Source of the DNA: Formosa sp. Hel1_31_208
GTDB lineage: Bacteria; Bacteroidota; Bacteroidia; Flavobacteriales; Flavobacteriaceae
NCBI RefSeq assembly: GCF_900104785.1
Contig: NZ_LT629733.1
Location: 2,450,501-2,514,500, forward strand
DNA length: 64,000 bases
Direction: 5' to 3'
Shown: positions 48,157 to 56,434 of the stretch, piece by piece
How positions within the stretch are numbered: the first letter of the stretch is position 1
Layout: every line of letters starts with the position of its first letter
Position numbers and translations under genes: made by a program
Notes under the pieces: model-generated
What the model was told of the DNA's origin: nothing
Seen by the model: the letters and a program-made list of their open reading frames with translations, nothing else
The model's database searches: none

Positions 48157-48295
48157 GAAATTAAAAGAATAATTAAAGACATAGTCAAAATAGAGACTAT
48201 AAAATACTGATTTACAATTAAATAAAGCAATTGGTTCAAAATAACCTCTATACGTTAGTTATGTCTAATCGTCAAGCAACAAAACAACTACAACA

Positions 48296-48664
48296 ATGAA
48301 TAAAATAGGATTAGAATACGGTAAATGGTTAGCACCAATGGGATGGGATTATATAGCTACTATCAGAAGGCATTATCCTCTAACAGAAACTAATGCACCA
48401 GTATTAATGCAAAGAGCAGTAAATAAAGCTAAAGTTACAAGACTATTCTATTCTATAGAGCCAGATTATAATGATAAGCATACACACGCACACTTATTGC
48501 TTTCTTGTAATTATAAATTAGATCGAGATTCTATGGCTAAGGCGATGAACATACAGCCACAATCTATAAGTTATTTTGAACCTGTAATAAATCAAGAAGC
48601 AGTTACCAACTACTGTACTAAGTATGTTGGTAGAAGTAATGTATTCTACAATTTAATTTTCTAA
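48296..48664 (+). CDS. Minimal HUH endonuclease (Rep/relaxase-like)
   Basis: A 122-aa protein with the three motifs of a single-Tyr HUH nuclease. Motif 1 is WDYIATIRRHYPL, motif 2 with the His pair is KHTHAHLLLSCNY, and motif 3 with the catalytic Tyr is VTNYCTKYVGR. Only the catalytic fold is present; no helicase or primase domain follows. It could nick the element for rolling-circle replication or mobilisation. Assignment rests on motif spacing and neighbouring genes. Confidence 0.6.
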   Translation: MNKIGLEYGKWLAPMGWDYIATIRRHYPLTETNAPVLMQRAVNKAKVTRLFYSIEPDYNDKHTHAHLLLSCNYKLDRDSMAKAMNIQPQSISYFEPVINQEAVTNYCTKYVGRSNVFYNLIF

Positions 48665-48726
48665 ATATTCGTAATCAAACTAAACCCAAGTATCAAAGTT
48701 CCCTAATAATTTAGGTTATAAATAAT

Positions 48727-49290
48727 ATGCCAAAGCCTTATACATTTCCTATCATCTACGATGAAGTATTGCAGATAAGTATTACTAAGTTAAAAGAATG
48801 GGGTTATCTAAATAGTCAACGCTTTAGATCGAATATTATTACTTGGAGTACAAACGGTGAAAAAACATCTAGTATTTTAATTAAGTTAATTACTAGAGGT
48901 GAACAATCATACATTGAATTAGATTATAAATTTGGAAATGAAGCTAGAAAGTATAAAGTTGGTTTGGTCTCTGTGCCGTCAAACTTAGGTAAGGGTGTTA
49001 TTTGGTATTTTCTATGCCCTCAAACCAATAGAAAGTGTCGTAAACTATACTCTATTAGTGGTTACTTCTTACATAGAGAAGCCTTTGGTGGTTGTATGTA
49101 TGAAAGTCAAACACAAAGTAAGCAATGGAGATACTTTAAGTCTGTTTATGGCACTTTATTTGACTTAGAAAGATGTTATGATAAACTTTATTCGAAACAC
49201 TTTAAAACGCATTACAGGGGCAAACCAACGAAGCGCTATTTAAGGTTATTGCGACAAATAAATAATTTAGAACACCAAAACATATTATAA
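48727..49290 (+). CDS. Hypothetical protein with a zinc-ribbon-like motif
   Basis: A 187-aa protein following the HUH gene by 62 bp in the same direction. The middle contains WYFLCPQTNRKCRKLYSISG and FLHREAFGGCMYESQTQSK, reminiscent of the CPxCGRRxRxLY...YESQ pattern of small proteins found near mobile elements, but here with the second zinc cysteines partly replaced. Function is unknown. A replication or mobilisation accessory role is plausible by position only. Confidence 0.6.
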   Translation: MPKPYTFPIIYDEVLQISITKLKEWGYLNSQRFRSNIITWSTNGEKTSSILIKLITRGEQSYIELDYKFGNEARKYKVGLVSVPSNLGKGVIWYFLCPQTNRKCRKLYSISGYFLHREAFGGCMYESQTQSKQWRYFKSVYGTLFDLERCYDKLYSKHFKTHYRGKPTKRYLRLLRQINNLEHQNIL

Positions 49291-49310
49291 AAAAAGAACT
49301 AAACTTTCAA

Positions 49311-49397
49311 ATGAGAGAAAATAATAAAAATAACGAAAGATTTGAACTGACTATATTGATTATATTTATAATCCTTGAGTTGCTTCAATTATTTTAA
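49311..49397 (+). CDS. Possible 28-aa membrane peptide
   Basis: A short reading frame, MRENNKNNERFE followed by a hydrophobic stretch LTILIIFIILELLQLF. It starts 20 bp after the preceding stop and ends 1 bp before the convergent gene. The charge pattern fits a single-helix membrane peptide, but a chance ORF is equally likely. Confidence 0.25.
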   Translation: MRENNKNNERFELTILIIFIILELLQLF

Positions 49398-49398
49398 T

Positions 49399-49713
49399 CT
49401 AAAGTTGCATTACAGAATATATTGCCATAATTAATCCTAGAACAAACATTATTCCAATAAAAGTAACCCAACCCTTGATTGCGTTAGTATTTTTATTTGT
49501 TAATTTAACTTCATTGATTAATTCAATTGTTAAAAAACTAATCTTGTCTTCTTTAATTAGTGTTAATTTTTTTTGAGCTGAAGCATCATATTTGTCTTTA
49601 ACATTTTGTTTAACACCTTTTGACTCATACATCTTTACTCTACTTTTATAGAGCGCGGTTGTAATTAAGCCTAATTCTTTTTTTTCTTCTAATAATTCTA
49701 AATAATTGCTCAT
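49399..49713 (-). CDS. Small tail-anchored membrane protein, unknown
   Basis: A 104-aa protein with a charged helical N-terminal region (YLELLEEKKELGLITTALYK) and one C-terminal membrane helix (GWVTFIGIMFVLGLIMAIYS). No family is recognised. It lies within the element and has the same strand as the two secreted-protein genes upstream of it. Confidence 0.5.
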   Translation of the reverse strand: MSNYLELLEEKKELGLITTALYKSRVKMYESKGVKQNVKDKYDASAQKKLTLIKEDKISFLTIELINEVKLTNKNTNAIKGWVTFIGIMFVLGLIMAIYSVMQL

Positions 49714-49779
49714 GATTTATAATTTACTATTATGTTTAATTAATCTTTATTAATAATCTTTTACGACAAACTATTATCA

Positions 49780-50136
49780 CTAGTAGCAATTACATGTGTA
49801 ATCTCTTATATATTCATGAAATGACTCACCCCATGAGCCGCCATACATACCATTTGTTTTAAAAGCGCTCCATCGCTGCTGTGATATGCCACAAAAAATA
49901 TATGGGCTACCATTAAAATCGTAAGCATTACTTTTTATATAGGCTACTACAAATCCATTTCCTTCAATTTTATAATATTCAACTTTGACTAACATTGTTG
50001 AGCCTAAGCAGGTTACACTATCATTTGAATAATACTCTGTAACAGTTTCAAAGAGTTCTTGACAACTAATAGATTGTGCTTTTACTTGAAAAGAAAAAAA
50101 AGTGCTAAATAATAACAGAAATAAGAATTTTTTCAT
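49780..50136 (-). CDS. Secreted KTSC-like domain protein
   Basis: A 118-aa protein with signal peptide MKKFLFLLLFSTFFSFQVKAQ. The mature part ends with VVAYIKSNAYDFNGSPYIFC and SAFKTNGMYGGSWGESFHEY, which resembles the KTSC domain fold. Two cysteines at the end (YTCNCY) could form disulfides. Its upstream region shares a 52-bp repeat with that of the next gene, so both may respond to one regulator. Function unknown. Confidence 0.55.
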   Translation of the reverse strand: MKKFLFLLLFSTFFSFQVKAQSISCQELFETVTEYYSNDSVTCLGSTMLVKVEYYKIEGNGFVVAYIKSNAYDFNGSPYIFCGISQQRWSAFKTNGMYGGSWGESFHEYIRDYTCNCY

Positions 50137-50155
50137 GATAAATAGGTTTTCATTA

Positions 50156-50207
50156 ATGCAACAATATTAGAAATAATTCAAAGAGAAGTGTTACGGGATT
50201 CCCTAGT
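50156..50207 (-). repeat. 52-bp upstream repeat, copy 1 (candidate operator/promoter)
   Basis: This block is 44/52 identical without gaps to 51262-51313. Both end with a dyad around GGGAT (ACGGGATTCCCT here). It begins 20 bp upstream of the KTSC-like gene start. Confidence 0.6.
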
Positions 50208-50260
50208 CAATAACAGTATTGATTATTAAAATTCTAGGAACAAGTTTCGACTTAATTTTT

Positions 50261-51193
50261 TTATTCTAAACATTTCAACTTATCTAAAAAGAACTCTTTA
50301 TATTCAATATCTTCAATATCCTTATAATAATCAGTACCTGTCAATCTTATCGATTGAATAGGTGACTTTTTTAATCTTTGAATATCTTTAGAAGTCAATC
50401 TTCCAAAAAGCGTAAAATCTGCACAGTCAACGTCACCAATATGATAAAAAGTTAGCATGTCATTATTTTCTAGATAAACTTTGACTGATGATTTACTTGA
50501 TTCATAACTACTCGCGCAACCCAAATCTTCATCAATACTAAAGTAGACATACTTTATACCTGCAAACATATATAACTGTATTGCTAAATAATAATCAGAA
50601 GCAGAATCCGATTTCAAACCATAATATTCTGTCAGAACTACTTTAACCTTTTCATATTTATCAATCTCATTACGAACATAATGGCAATTATTTCTTAATT
50701 CAAGTTTAGCAATACTGTCAAGTTCTGCTATTTTTTTTAGTGCTTTGGCTTGCCTTTCTATTTTTACTAATTTAACGCTATCGGCGATTCTTTTTTTGTT
50801 TAATTTTTTGATTCGATCTTTTTCTTCTTTTTCCTTCTCCTCAATAATTTTGAGCCTTTCTCTTTCTCTTTCTTCTTTTTCTAAAAGCAAGTTATAATTC
50901 TTAAGAGCCTCTTTCATCTCATCATTAATTTCTATTGTTAACCCAAGAATCCAACCTTCACAATTCTTTGATTTTCCATACCACCAATCACCATTACCTA
51001 CTTTAGTTATTATAATGGATTTCTTTTTTTTGTATTTACATATTGAACGTCCGTTATTTGAGGGAAGAGTTTGAAAATACCCATCTCTAATAGCCTTAGT
51101 CTCTATATTTAAATTTTGACTAAATGTCTGAAATGAAAAAAAACATAGCATAAGTAAGAGAATAGTAATTCTAGGTAAATTTGATTCAGTCAT
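50261..51193 (-). CDS. Secreted SH3-like / coiled-coil protein, unknown
   Basis: A 310-aa protein with an N-terminal signal segment (LLLMLCFFSFQTFSQ). Residues about 30-85 look like a bacterial SH3 domain (YFQTLPSNNGRSICKY ... WWYGKSKNCEGWILG). A strongly charged coiled coil follows (about 95-165), and then a C-terminal domain of about 140 aa without a recognised family. The SH3-like part suggests contact with cell wall or peptides. Upstream is copy 2 of a 52-bp repeat. Confidence 0.55.
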   Translation of the reverse strand: MTESNLPRITILLLMLCFFSFQTFSQNLNIETKAIRDGYFQTLPSNNGRSICKYKKKKSIIITKVGNGDWWYGKSKNCEGWILGLTIEINDEMKEALKNYNLLLEKEERERERLKIIEEKEKEEKDRIKKLNKKRIADSVKLVKIERQAKALKKIAELDSIAKLELRNNCHYVRNEIDKYEKVKVVLTEYYGLKSDSASDYYLAIQLYMFAGIKYVYFSIDEDLGCASSYESSKSSVKVYLENNDMLTFYHIGDVDCADFTLFGRLTSKDIQRLKKSPIQSIRLTGTDYYKDIEDIEYKEFFLDKLKCLE

Positions 51194-51261
51194 AATATGT
51201 AGTTTAATTAAGTAACAAATTTAAATCTATAAGAGTAAGTATTCTATGACAAATATCATTG

Positions 51262-51313
51262 ATGCAAGAATATTAGAAATAAATCAAAGAGAGTTGCTAT
51301 GGGATACCGTAGT
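51262..51313 (-). repeat. 52-bp upstream repeat, copy 2 (candidate operator/promoter)
   Basis: Matches copy 1 at 44 of 52 positions. It contains the near-perfect dyad CTATGGGATACCGTAG at 51297-51312 and begins 69 bp upstream of the SH3-like gene start. Confidence 0.6.
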
Positions 51314-51403
51314 TTATAATATATAACTTACGTTATTACATTTCTATTAGTATGATGTATATTGTTAATCACTTGATTTTTTATACTTTTAAACATATAA
51401 TGT

Positions 51404-51437
51404 GGATATAGTTAATACGTATATCCAATTGTTGGCA
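51404..51437 (+). repeat. Attachment-like site at the 5' end of cassette 1
   Basis: A 7-bp hairpin GGATATA / TATATCC (51404-51410 with 51420-51426) is followed after 4 nt by the core GTTGGCA at 51431-51437. It looks like the right half of an attC-like site, or an attI-like primary site, because no CCAAC partner is found upstream. Confidence 0.5.
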
Positions 51438-51462
51438 GTCATTAAAAACACAAAAATATTAA

Positions 51463-52677
51463 ATGATAATACAGGCACATTTTGAGAATATAAAACAAAT
51501 ACTTACTGAGGAAATTAACGGCTCAAGAAGCTCAATAAAAGTTGCAGTTGCTTGGTTTACGGATTTAGAGTTATTTCAAAATCTAATTGAAAAAGCGTCT
51601 CAAAATATTGAAGTTGACCTACTTATTCTAGATGATGATATAAATAATTCAAGTAATATTGATTTTGAACTGCTCAAAGAACACAATGGAAGAGTATGGA
51701 AAATATCTGAAAGAAACAGAAAATCATTAATGCATAATAAATTTTGTATAATTGACCAAAGTACTATAATTACTGGTTCGTATAACTGGAGTTATAAAGC
51801 ACGGACTAATCATGAAAATATTACTGTTGTAAAAGAAAATCATGACCTAATCAAACAATTTGATAGAGAATTTCAACGCATTGTTAAATACTACTTCCCT
51901 AATGACCAAACTAAAAGACAAAAAGATAAAACGGTAAATAGTAAAGAAGTAGTCTCACACTCAAAATTTTCCGAATCAGTTCTTATCGCAGAACTACAAC
52001 TTCTAAAAATTCAGGTTCTGGGTATTGAAAATGAACTCGCATTTGTGGAAAAATCTATAACTGATTTCACTACTTTATATGATATTAAACTAGGTCCAAT
52101 GTTAATGGAACTTCTTGAACTCAAGAAAAAGGTTATCGAAAATTTAGATGAAAATAAACAAAGTCAAAAAGATGCTGAGGAACAATTTAACAACTTTAAA
52201 GAATCTTATGAAGATTCTAAAAATAGAGGATGGAAAGATTTGACATCAGAACAATCAAAAGAACTAAAAAAGGTATTTCGTCAAGCTACAAAGTTATGTC
52301 ATCCTGATCTGGTTAATGAATCTGAAAAAAGGAATGCTGAATCAATTTTTAATGAATTAAAAAATCTAAGCGAATTAAATGATTTACAAGGTGTTAAAAA
52401 CCTATATACTCATTTAAAGAAAGGAGTTTTTACTGAAATTAATATTAACTCTGAAAATCATGAAATTCGAAAATTGAAAGCTAACATTAATCGATTAAAA
52501 ATTAAGCGTGAAACATTTGAAAAACGCATATTGCAACTAAAAAAATCAGAAACTTATATTACTGTAATTAACATTACAAGTAAAGATGAATATTTTCATT
52601 ACATGCAGCTCAAAATAAGAAATCAAATACAAGATATTAGGGAAAATTATGAAAAAAAACTTGCCACAAAAAAGTAA
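51463..52677 (+). CDS. PLD-family nuclease-like protein with coiled coil and J-domain
   Basis: A 404-aa protein. Residues 1-145 form one phospholipase-D-like unit with the HKD signature His91-Lys93-Asp98 (LMHNKFCIIDQSTIITGSYN). A coiled coil spans about 175-255. A J-domain-like helix pair follows with His280-Pro281-Asp282 in RQATKLCHPDLV, and a second coiled coil ends the protein. One HKD motif means it must dimerise to be active. The J-like part could recruit Hsp70 or serve as a binding platform. It heads a three-gene overlapping operon with two TPR proteins; a defence nuclease role is inferred. Confidence 0.8.
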   Translation: MIIQAHFENIKQILTEEINGSRSSIKVAVAWFTDLELFQNLIEKASQNIEVDLLILDDDINNSSNIDFELLKEHNGRVWKISERNRKSLMHNKFCIIDQSTIITGSYNWSYKARTNHENITVVKENHDLIKQFDREFQRIVKYYFPNDQTKRQKDKTVNSKEVVSHSKFSESVLIAELQLLKIQVLGIENELAFVEKSITDFTTLYDIKLGPMLMELLELKKKVIENLDENKQSQKDAEEQFNNFKESYEDSKNRGWKDLTSEQSKELKKVFRQATKLCHPDLVNESEKRNAESIFNELKNLSELNDLQGVKNLYTHLKKGVFTEININSENHEIRKLKANINRLKIKRETFEKRILQLKKSETYITVINITSKDEYFHYMQLKIRNQIQDIRENYEKKLATKK

Positions 52678-53251
52678 TAGAAATTTAAGTGGTTTTGAGC
52701 AACGATTGACTATTGGTTCTGAGTTGCTTAATCAAGAAGAATCAAATAATGATGAAGTATATTTTCATTTTATGTGTGGTAAAAATGCGCTATTTGAAAA
52801 TCGCGTTTATGCAGCCATAGAATACTTTAACAAAGTAATTACCTATTTTGAAAACATATCTGCTGATAAAAGGTTCATCATGAAACTTGGACGCAAGGTT
52901 CCTTATGATGAATATGTTAATTCCTTATTATTAAGGGGTAATGCAAATTATTCTCTGCAAAACGAAAATCTTGCAATAAAAGATTATTCAAAATGTATAG
53001 TCGCAGATAATTCAAATATTGGTGCTTATAGAAATCGAGCAATATGCTATATGAACACAAATTTAATCGATTACGCCATTAAAGATTTTTCTGTTATAGT
53101 AAAGTTAAAAGAATATTGTCCTGAAATTCATCGTTATTTAGGATACTGCTATGAAAAAATAAAAGATAAAAATAATTCGAAATTACATTTTTCAATAGCT
53201 GCAGATCAAGGAGATAAAGAATCAATAAAAAAATTAATAGATGATAAATAA
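52649..53251 (+). CDS. TPR-repeat protein (first)
   Basis: A 200-aa protein of tetratricopeptide-type helices: YFHFMCGKNALFENRVYAAI, SLLLRGNANYSLQNENLAIK, AYRNRAICYMNTNLIDYAIK, and HRYLGYCYEKIKDKNNSKLH. It starts 29 bp inside the PLD gene and ends 11 bp inside the next, so all three are translationally coupled. It probably acts as scaffold or sensor for the PLD/J-domain protein. Confidence 0.8.
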   Translation: MKKNLPQKSNRNLSGFEQRLTIGSELLNQEESNNDEVYFHFMCGKNALFENRVYAAIEYFNKVITYFENISADKRFIMKLGRKVPYDEYVNSLLLRGNANYSLQNENLAIKDYSKCIVADNSNIGAYRNRAICYMNTNLIDYAIKDFSVIVKLKEYCPEIHRYLGYCYEKIKDKNNSKLHFSIAADQGDKESIKKLIDDK

Positions 53252-54341
53252 AAACGCTTTAAATATTTTTGAAAGGGGATTACAAAAATCAATTCAAGGA
53301 GATTATTTTGGTGCAATAGAAGATTTTACTAATGTAATTGAAATCAACCCGAAATATACTTCTGCTTATATAAAAAGAGCACAAGCCAAAATATCTACAG
53401 AAGAGATAAGTCAAATTTTAGATGCCTACTCTGATTATGATATGGCGATTTCCTTAGATGCTAATTGCGCAGAAGCAATAGCAGGAAGAGGAACTTTAAA
53501 AATTTTATTAAATCCAGAAGATGAGGATGGATTAATTGATTTAGAAGCGGCTGCAGAAATTGATACAAATTACTCTTCTTATTTCAATATTGGTATTTCC
53601 AAATTACAATTAGAAGATTATAACGGCGTCATTGAGGCCTTTAGCAAATATATTCAGATTGAAAAACCACAAGATTTTTGGATTGGAGAAGCTCATTATT
53701 TTATTGGATTAGGATTTCACAATTTAAATGAAATGGAAGAAGCAGTAAAAAATTATTCCCTAGCGATTAAAAATAAAGCTCAAGAAAATTATCATTCGGC
53801 TTTTTTTAATCGAGCGATGTGTTTTGAACAGTTAAATCTAATTGATAAAGCTTCATCAGATTATGAAAATTTAATCGAGCTTAAACCTGACTTTATTGAC
53901 GCGTATGTTAACCTGTCAAAGATTTTAGTCTATAAAAATTTAAGAACTGAAGGAATTGTACAACTGAAAAAAGCTCTTAAATATGATGAAAACAACAGCA
54001 ATATTTTAGATGAACTTGCAAAACAATTATTATATATACACGATTTTGATTCTGCCGTAAATTATAATTCAGTTCTTATTAATCTTAATCCAAATAAGTT
54101 TCACTATTACTTGAATAGGGGCTTATGTTATCTTCAATTAAATAAATTTGAAGAAAGTATTAAAGATTACAACAAATCAATCGAGTTGAATGATAACATA
54201 TCTCATGCCTATTATTATCGAGGTTTAGCACATTTACAATTAGGAAATAACCAAGCATGTATTGATTGGAAAATAGCTCTTGAAAAAGGCTTTACTGATG
54301 CAAAACCATATCTAGATAAATACTGTAAATCCAGAGTGTAA
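53241..54341 (+). CDS. TPR-repeat protein (second)
   Basis: A 366-aa protein built of about nine TPR units across its whole length (for example GDYFGAIEDFTNVIEINPKY, EAHYFIGLGFHNLNEMEEAV, YYLNRGLCYLQLNKFEESIK, AYYYRGLAHLQLGNNQACI). No catalytic domain or signal peptide is visible. It is the last gene of cassette 1; the inverse core CCAAC of its attC-like site lies 18 bp past its stop. Confidence 0.85.
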   Translation: MINKNALNIFERGLQKSIQGDYFGAIEDFTNVIEINPKYTSAYIKRAQAKISTEEISQILDAYSDYDMAISLDANCAEAIAGRGTLKILLNPEDEDGLIDLEAAAEIDTNYSSYFNIGISKLQLEDYNGVIEAFSKYIQIEKPQDFWIGEAHYFIGLGFHNLNEMEEAVKNYSLAIKNKAQENYHSAFFNRAMCFEQLNLIDKASSDYENLIELKPDFIDAYVNLSKILVYKNLRTEGIVQLKKALKYDENNSNILDELAKQLLYIHDFDSAVNYNSVLINLNPNKFHYYLNRGLCYLQLNKFEESIKDYNKSIELNDNISHAYYYRGLAHLQLGNNQACIDWKIALEKGFTDAKPYLDKYCKSRV

Positions 54342-54357
54342 ACTCAAAAATAACGCC

Positions 54358-54488
54358 TGCCAACAACGTATATAAAAAATAGCGGTTTTAGTGCTTAATC
54401 GAAAGAAAATGAAAAAATTAAAGGTCTGTTTTAATACGAATAATTAGTGAGTGAAATCCGCTACTTTTCATATACAAGACCGTTGGGT
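54358..54488 (+). repeat. attC-like palindrome between cassettes 1 and 2
   Basis: Left arm: TGCCAAC (54358-54364), AAC, GTATAT (54368-54373), then TAGCGG (54380-54385). Right arm: CCGCTA (54458-54463), ATATAC (54470-54475), AAGACC, GTTGGGT (54482-54488). The paired boxes and unequal spacers (3 and 6 nt) copy the R''-L''...L'-R' plan of integron attC sites. It fills almost the entire intergenic gap. Confidence 0.7.
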
Positions 54489-54499
54489 GTAATTAAAAA

Positions 54500-54892
54500 A
54501 TGATTGAAGTAACAGCAGCTATAATAGAAGAAGGTGATAAGTTCTTGATTGCACGCAGAGCAAAAGGGAAACACCTAGCTGGTTATTGGGAATTTCCTGG
54601 CGGTAAGATTGAAGCGGGCGAGACAGCAGAGGCCTGTTTATCTAGAGAGCTTAATGAGGAATTTCAGATAAATGTTTCTGTTAATAATTTCGTGGGTGAA
54701 TCAGTATATGAATACCCGAATAAAAAAATAATCTTGAAGGCATTCACATGCAGAATAATCAGCGGAGAAATTCAGCTTAATGATCACGATAAAATCGAAT
54801 GGATTACAATTGATGAAATTAAGCAATATGACTTAGCTCCCGCTGACATACCATTAATCCGATTATATGATAAAGCAAGAAACAATAGATAG
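54500..54892 (+). CDS. Nudix hydrolase (MutT-like)
   Basis: A 130-aa Nudix protein. The Nudix box runs from Gly35 to Ile57: G-x5-E41-x7-R49-E50-L51-x-E53-E54, with the usual Gly near the end replaced by Gln56. WEFPGGKIEAGET is typical of 8-oxo-dGTP, CTP or modified-dNTP pyrophosphohydrolases. It overlaps the MazG-like gene by 26 bp. Pairing with MazG and a modified-DNA-type nuclease suggests that it clears altered nucleotides rather than acting as plain MutT. Confidence 0.88.
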   Translation: MIEVTAAIIEEGDKFLIARRAKGKHLAGYWEFPGGKIEAGETAEACLSRELNEEFQINVSVNNFVGESVYEYPNKKIILKAFTCRIISGEIQLNDHDKIEWITIDEIKQYDLAPADIPLIRLYDKARNNR

Positions 54893-55211
54893 GATTTTAA
54901 AATTCAGAAATGATCGTGATTGGGGTCAATTTCACACCATTAAAGATCTTTGTCTTGGTTTAAACATTGAAGTATCTGAATTACAAGAAATATTTCTTTG
55001 GAAAGATGATAAAGAGTTAAAGGAAACTATCAATAATAAGAAAGAATCAATTGGGGATGAGCTCGCTGATATCTTCATTTTTCTAGCATATTTAAGCAAT
55101 GACTTAAATATTGACTTAAATGAAGCGATTAATAGAAAAATTGATGAAAATGGAAATAAATACCCTATTACTGAATCAAGAGGCAGCAATAAAAAATACA
55201 ACGAACTATGA
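54867..55211 (+). CDS. MazG-like nucleotide pyrophosphohydrolase
   Basis: A 114-aa all-alpha NTP pyrophosphatase. Metal-binding acids are in IEVSELQEIF (Glu35, Glu38) and DELADIFIFLAYL (Glu65, Asp68). It resembles the RS21-C6/dCTPase-type short MazG proteins that hydrolyse dNTPs to dNMPs. It overlaps the Nudix gene by 26 bp and the nuclease gene by 4 bp (ATGA). Two dNTP hydrolases in one operon is unusual. Confidence 0.88.
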   Translation: MIKQETIDRILKFRNDRDWGQFHTIKDLCLGLNIEVSELQEIFLWKDDKELKETINNKKESIGDELADIFIFLAYLSNDLNIDLNEAINRKIDENGNKYPITESRGSNKKYNEL

Positions 55212-56374
55212 TTAGAGAAAACCTAGCGAGTTTTTTTAATAACTGGCAAATTGACAAAGCCAGAGCCACAGAAGTTTTAAGTGAGAATAAGAAATATAAT
55301 TCTGATCTAAAATCTGGCAAGATACCAGGCAAGACCCATCCAGCAGATAAAAAAACGTACTCTCTTTATGATCTAAATAGTGCTTTTATAATAAGCAAAG
55401 AGCTTCCTACTCTACTTCATACAAAAGGAGGTCTCCCAAAAAGCAAATACAAAATACAAGGTTCTATCGGGCAAGGGAATCCTGCTGAAATACCATGGAT
55501 ATGTGTCTTTGATATAGATATTACTAAATCTGCACAAGATGGCTTTTATATAGTTTACTTATTCGCGTCAGATATGTCAGGAGTTTACCTAAGTCTAAAT
55601 CAGGGATGGACACAATATGAAAGAGAATATGGTACAAAAGAAGGACGCATTGAGATTAAAAAGAATGCTACGGTCTCTAAAAAATTACTAAAGAGTGATC
55701 AAGGTTTTTCATATTCGCCAATTGATTTAAAAGCCACTAAATCCCTTGGTAAAGGATATGAGTTAGGTAACATTTGCAGTGTATACTATGACGCGAACGC
55801 CATTCCCTCTGAAGAAGACCTAATAAATGATCTTCGGAATCTTATTGGTGTTTATAGAGAACTTAAAGGACGTGTAGGATCTGATATCATAGACATTAAA
55901 GGTCAACTAGATGAAGATTCTTTCCAAATTGAAATTCAAAAAGGAAAAAGAAAAGAACTTCAATCTGGAGCAATTCAGAAAAAAGAAAAGAAACAAGGTT
56001 CCTCTTCTACTTCTTGGGCTAGAGATTCCAATATGGCATTTACTGCACTGGATAATGCTAATTTCCAATGTGAGAATGATCCAACTCATAAAACATTTAT
56101 ATCTGCTAGGACAGGTAAACAATTCGTTGAAGCACATCATTTAATACCAATGGAATATCAGGGGGATTTTGCTGTAAGTATTGACGTGCCTGAAAATATA
56201 ATTAGCCTGTGTCCTAATTGCCACAGAGCTTTTCATAATTCAGAACCATCAATCCAAGAAGGTTTGATAGCTAAATTCTTCTCTCTACGTTCATCCAGTT
56301 TGGAAGAAAGAGGTATTTATATCAGTTTAGATAAATTATTAGAATATTATAAAACTACACCCAACAATGTATAA
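55208..56374 (+). CDS. McrB-N (DUF3578) plus HNH endonuclease
   Basis: A 388-aa two-domain protein. Residues about 1-190 match the McrB N-terminal DNA-binding domain (IPWICVFDIDITKSAQDGFY, then YLFASDMSGVYLSLNQGW). In McrB this domain reads methylated or hydroxymethylated cytosine. Residues about 270-360 form an HNH nuclease with His310-His311 (VEAHHLIPM), zinc cysteines Cys335/Cys338 in SLCPNCHRAFHN and the active His near 343. A modified-DNA restriction enzyme is the best reading. The stop codon lies inside the left arm of the next palindrome. Confidence 0.88.
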   Translation: MIRENLASFFNNWQIDKARATEVLSENKKYNSDLKSGKIPGKTHPADKKTYSLYDLNSAFIISKELPTLLHTKGGLPKSKYKIQGSIGQGNPAEIPWICVFDIDITKSAQDGFYIVYLFASDMSGVYLSLNQGWTQYEREYGTKEGRIEIKKNATVSKKLLKSDQGFSYSPIDLKATKSLGKGYELGNICSVYYDANAIPSEEDLINDLRNLIGVYRELKGRVGSDIIDIKGQLDEDSFQIEIQKGKRKELQSGAIQKKEKKQGSSSTSWARDSNMAFTALDNANFQCENDPTHKTFISARTGKQFVEAHHLIPMEYQGDFAVSIDVPENIISLCPNCHRAFHNSEPSIQEGLIAKFFSLRSSSLEERGIYISLDKLLEYYKTTPNNV

Positions 56375-56410
56375 ATTGCATTAAAACGCATTTTATACTC
56401 ACCGTTGGCA
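56359..56410 (+). repeat. attC-like palindrome between cassettes 2 and 3
   Basis: ACCCAAC (56359-56365), AAT, GTATAAATTGC (56369-56379) pairs with GCATTTTATAC (56388-56398), TCACC, GTTGGCA (56404-56410). The inner arms agree at 10 of 11 positions. The outer cores agree only in the central CCAAC/GTTGG, because the right core belongs to the next cassette. Confidence 0.75.
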
Positions 56411-56434
56411 AACATTTAAGAAAACCGAAAACCT

